Positions 60,098 to 64,000 of a stretch of DNA of 64,000 nt are shown piece by piece. The position numbers and the translations under genes are program-made. Numbering within the stretch: the stretch's first letter is position 1; every line of letters begins with the position of its first letter. The notes below the pieces were generated by a model. The model made no database searches. It had not been told where the DNA came from and worked only from the letters and a program-made list of their open reading frames with translations. Origin of the DNA: Sipunculus nudus (lineage: Eukaryota > Annelida > Sipuncula > Golfingiida > Sipunculidae); contig CM049310.1 of NCBI GenBank assembly GCA_026874595.1, forward strand, positions 81,454,556-81,518,555, in the 5' to 3' direction.

Positions 60098-60691
60098 TGT
60101 TACGGAACCTAATATCAACAGAGCACGTATGCGTGATGAACATAAATTTTGAAATGGAGTTAAAAAAATCAGATTCTGTAACACTAGGCAGCGTGAAATG
60201 TCTAGGGGAATGAATAAAGAAGTCAGTGGTTTTTTGTTAACAAATAATAATAATTTATTCTTAAAACAATCCTAAAATTACAAAACACTTAATCAATACA
60301 ATTTCACAGTATAACAACAGTAAAACAGCAAATCAATACAGGAATATAAATCAAGTGTACAGTACCTGGATACCACCTTTGTCACAGCGACAACAAGTCC
60401 TGTATAACGTACAACCCAGATGAACAGTTTACATAAATCTTCTCAGAGAATAACAGTCCAGTTCATTCACAAAATCAATCTGTTGTAATCCAAAAGTGAA
60501 GTTCTTGTTATCGTCCCGAAAGCAAACTAAATACACTATAAGATCTGTCACAAATTTAGAAGAACATCTATAACTGCCGCACTTATCGGAAAACGTCCAC
60601 AACTGACTAACATGCTTCTGTGTCCGCTGGAATATTTCTCTCCTCTCTCCTGGTTTTAAAACACAGCCCCTTATTTATAACTTAAAGTGAT
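60098..60691 (-). mobile_element. Truncated LTR (long LTR family), copy C
   Basis: Plus strand starts TGTTACGGAACC as in copy B and runs collinearly through GTCTAGGGGAATGAATAAAG, GTACAGTACCTGGATACCAC and ATCTTCTCAGAGAATAACAG to CTTATTTATAACTT. Homology stops just beyond the TATA box, so on its own strand it lacks U3 upstream of the TATA. No (TA)n lies at its intact end. Confidence 0.7.
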
Positions 60692-60725
60692 GCTTTAAGC
60701 GATCCCCATGGTTTGAAGACTCAGA

Positions 60726-60840
60726 ATTATTATTATTATTATTATTATTATTATGATTAATATCATTACTTTTATTATTTAAAATAATATAATTATAATT
60801 ATAATTGAAATTATTATTATTATTATTACTATTATTATTG
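60726..60840. repeat. (ATT)n and related triplet repeats
   Basis: About nine ATT units at 60727-60752, then degenerate ATTATTATT tracts to 60840. Confidence 0.9.
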
Positions 60841-63800
60841 TATTAGTAAGTGGCACAATGACTTACCAACACATATACAAGCAGCATTACATTACAGTCG
60901 CTTTCATCCTAACGGTCTACATTTACAACAATAAATCAATATTATAAAGCATATTTTGATTAAACTTGATGTAGGTTCCTATAAAGAACTTGCGGCCCCT
61001 TGCAAGCACAATACTAGACCAATTTTCAATAATTCCCGATTCATGCCATAGACAAAAAGTTCACTTTAAATGATAATTTTGGATTCCATAGATGCAACCT
61101 CTTCCTCAGCACAGAGACCAGAACTTATCAGGTTCATGTATAGCCCGGCCTATAATCGAGTTATCACGGTATATAATAGTTTGATTTTAATATATGGGGC
61201 TTTTTCTCTTTGTCGGTGTCGCAACCTTTCATGATTACCAGATAAAGAAAAATTATAAAATAATATCTTGTTATTGTATGTTGATGTACAGCCTTTTTGA
61301 AAATCGAAGAAAATGCCAACTCTCAAATTAACGGTATAAGATTACATTGGAAGAAATGTCTGAAAACACGATCAAAAATAATAAATTCTCATGAAGGGCA
61401 AACTCCTGTAAAGAAACGTCTTGAGGTCAAAACAAAAATTGTATTATTTTCTTTATAGTTTTAGTGACATTTCATCAGATCTGAACTGGGAATAAATCCC
61501 GATTTAACTAATCAAGATGTTTTTTTTTCTTTAAAGCCAGCTATTCACCTGCCTGATCTGTAGAATTTATATGATTTCTTGATTACTCTGCGTACATATA
61601 AATGAACTGTAGATTATTCTGTTATTATAATACCTCTGTGACTGATGTATGTCCTTTTTTTAAAGACAGGCTATCAACAAACAAGGTGAAAGCGCCCATG
61701 TTTACAAATAGAAAAAAAATCGCACATGTACAGAATTTGAAAGCATGTGTACAATTGGATTGTTGTGTTCATGCCTGTTTAACGAAAGGAATAATCTTTA
61801 GTTAATAGCCGTCAGTTATCGGAATAGGCCCATTAAAGACGAAATATATTATTACCATTCATAAAACGTATTTTACTGACATGGTTATTAGAAGAAGGGC
61901 AAAAAAAGTCTTTCTTCGATTTTGTGGTATTCTGCATTACTTGTAAAAAAGACTATTTTTTTTATATTTGCCGTAAGCATGAACGTTGTCAGTCAAAACT
62001 TCTGAGTGCAGCAACAATTCTTAAAAATGACATGTATTTGATCTTGTCATTTAAGCCTTGCAAAGAAAAAATTAATAAACCGGAGTGTGGATAAAAAGCG
62101 TGATCCGTCACTCCTGACCTCTGACCCTACATTCATGTTAATGTCTGCCCATCGCGGCCTCTTCGCTACAGTGTCGCGGATTCAATACTTATTTAATTTG
62201 CTCCTGCGGCATGCCATGATTTCGGGTAGGGTCATTTGACAAGAGAGAGTGCAAAACCGTATTAAACCAGCTATTTGTCTCAAAGTAGATGGTACAGGGC
62301 TCTAGGGTCGCCACCATTTCCAGAACTCCCCATCAGAGAGCGTTGATGTGAGTCTTCTGTAATAGGAAAAACCTGCCTTTTTTTAACCTGTGTGATTGGC
62401 GTCGCCTAGAAAGCAGAACCAAGCGGTATCGAGTAATGGACTGGTCATGACAGAACACATAAACAATCCACACGTTTGTAATTCGTACACTAGATATCTC
62501 CAATAAATGTATTGTGGATTCAGAATTGTTCGCTGGGTTTTTATTTTCGGGGAATGCATAGGTAGCATTATCCACGAAATTAAAAATTCTTCGATCATTA
62601 GAGAAGTTTGTTGAGATATATCCACGAATTTGTACCAACGTTTAAGAAAAGTGAGTCGACACTTAAGTCGTTGAGCCATTCGCTTGCACCAAGTTTGCGT
62701 TAAACTGACATTAGATTTAATGTTTTTTAAGTAAAACAGGAACACATTGAATGCATTTCTTATAAAAATGGTATTTGGTTTATTTTCAGGCCTTTTATCT
62801 ATTAGATTTTATACATATAACTAGACTTTGATAATTTAACTAAAATCTATCAATCCACGAAAGTTTTAACTCTAGGAATAGTATTTCATGTCAAAACCAC
62901 GATATTTCGAACCCACACTATTTTCTGAATTCATAGTATAAAGGTGATATCAGCAAATGACATCAATCAGTTGTAAACTCAAGTTCGATTATTGAAACAA
63001 ATTTTTAATCGATTATTTATCGATTATTTGATGTACTTTCGATATTACCGTAACTAATACCCAAACTGAAGATTCAGTGAATTCAGTCTGATTTAAAACA
63101 CTGAAATTCCAAGGTAACGTCTGTAGTAAAATGCTGTTTACTTTGTGTTTAAATGCTCGCTACTATGTGTCCAGTGTTCCATACATGTCTCTGCATAATA
63201 ACTGAGATTGCGTCTTTGCGTTGTTTGATATTAATTATGGAAAAATGCAACAAATCTAAAAAAAAACACGACCAATCAACGAAATAATCGATTTATTGGT
63301 ACACCACTTATATCAGTGAGAGAAATTAACTTCGTGGTGACAGGGAATTTATATTGAGAAAAAGTTTTACACATTTGTATGAAGAATGAGGATCGAGGCC
63401 ACAGGTTAACATGGCGGTTAGTCTGATATTGGCTGAAAACTAAACTTGATAATATAAAATAGTGTCTAAAGACTCCACACTCAATACCTATACATGGACG
63501 AATCGATGTTTTAGCTGTTTTAATGAATAAAACAAATGAGAAATATTATCATCATACCTGAATGAACATACTCCTAACAACACGGAATGTATCAACACGA
63601 GCATTTACTTATGCAACACCATCTTTTTTGAACGGACTGATTGGTGACATTAGGACAGCTGACTGACCATTTTTAAAAAGGAGTGAAACCCATTACTTTT
63701 TTTGGCTAGTGTCGGACTAGTTTTTGAAATATGATTTTTATTTGTCATTACATATGTGAAGATTTTAAATGCTTAGTATCTTGAGATTAATGTTATTATT

Positions 63801-64000
63801 TACCATTTTTTAATGTTCATTTTACCTACTTTTTTATTGATTTGTAAACCGCTGTCATGTGTTGCGTCAGATGTATAGGCTGTATAATTAGACTAATAAA
63901 CTATAACATAACTACATTGGAAAATTACTACCACATCTTGAAAACAATTATAAAAAATAGCGCCTCAACAAAATTACCCTCCTATCATAACTAGACAGCT
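60841..64000. other. Gene-free stretch to window end
   Basis: Overlapping minus-strand frames at 62333-62638 and 62383-62745 (101 and 120 codons) have no recognisable domain; two overlapping frames of similar length argue against either being coding. Nothing else supported. Confidence 0.45.

Noticed and set aside
62333-62745. Two overlapping minus-strand ORFs of 101 and 120 codons
   Set aside because: Different frames over the same DNA with no recognisable motifs in either.

Overview
The window is AT-rich, repeat-dense, intergenic DNA from a eukaryote. Several signs suggest a marine lophotrochozoan, most likely a bivalve or other mollusc: long (TA)n, (GA)n and poly-C tracts, several tRNA-derived SINE families, 'GTCCGTCCGTCCGTTAAC'-type dispersed repeats with palindromic ends, Ty3/gypsy, LINE and Penelope-like debris, and no recognisable host exon. 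The taxonomic call is inference from repeat style, not from a marker gene. I found no intact host protein-coding gene, rRNA, genuine tRNA gene or CRISPR.

Layout. 1-7.2 kb: a 70-bp tandem pair, an unnamed element with 30-bp ATCGAT-palindrome subrepeats, an element carrying about ten tandem units of about 150 bp, and a long compound microsatellite. 7.2-16.6 kb: a SINE, a small TIR element with a CTTTA duplication, a LINE reverse-transcriptase relic, and one copy of an unnamed repeat (D). 16.6-18.2 kb: a 42-bp satellite interrupted by a miniature LTR element (TRIM). 19.6-34.5 kb: repeat D, a short relative of the 150-bp array element carrying a nested TIR element, two long solo LTRs (23.8 and 32.5 kb), LINE endonuclease and Penelope-like relics, more ATCGAT elements and a solo TRIM LTR. 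35-39.2 kb: SINE fragments and a CpG-dense block. 41.48-46.09 kb: a complete Ty3/gypsy retrotransposon with two 140-bp LTRs identical by eye and a GCCTG target duplication, but with a broken gag-pol. 48.1-49.3 kb: repeat D interrupted by a second TRIM. 51.3-51.5 kb: a speculative promoter plus first exon. 53.6-64 kb: a LINE-like tail, a 390-bp duplicated segment, a SINE, a truncated LTR, and sequence in which I see nothing.

The most interesting system is the TRIM family (17677-18083, 48867-49242, solo LTR 29236-29386). It is an LTR element of about 0.4 kb with TG..CA ends, a primer-binding site resembling the tRNA-Pro type used by gammaretroviruses, and a purine tract. Its LTR contains a tRNA-like unit with A and B boxes, i.e. 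a candidate RNA polymerase III promoter inside an LTR, the animal counterpart of the 5S-bearing plant Cassandra elements. Its termini match those of the long solo LTRs (879 and 887 bp), whose autonomous parent could supply the enzymes. Nested insertions give empty-site evidence: one TRIM sits in a repeat-D copy whose two paralogues lack it, and one sits in the satellite.
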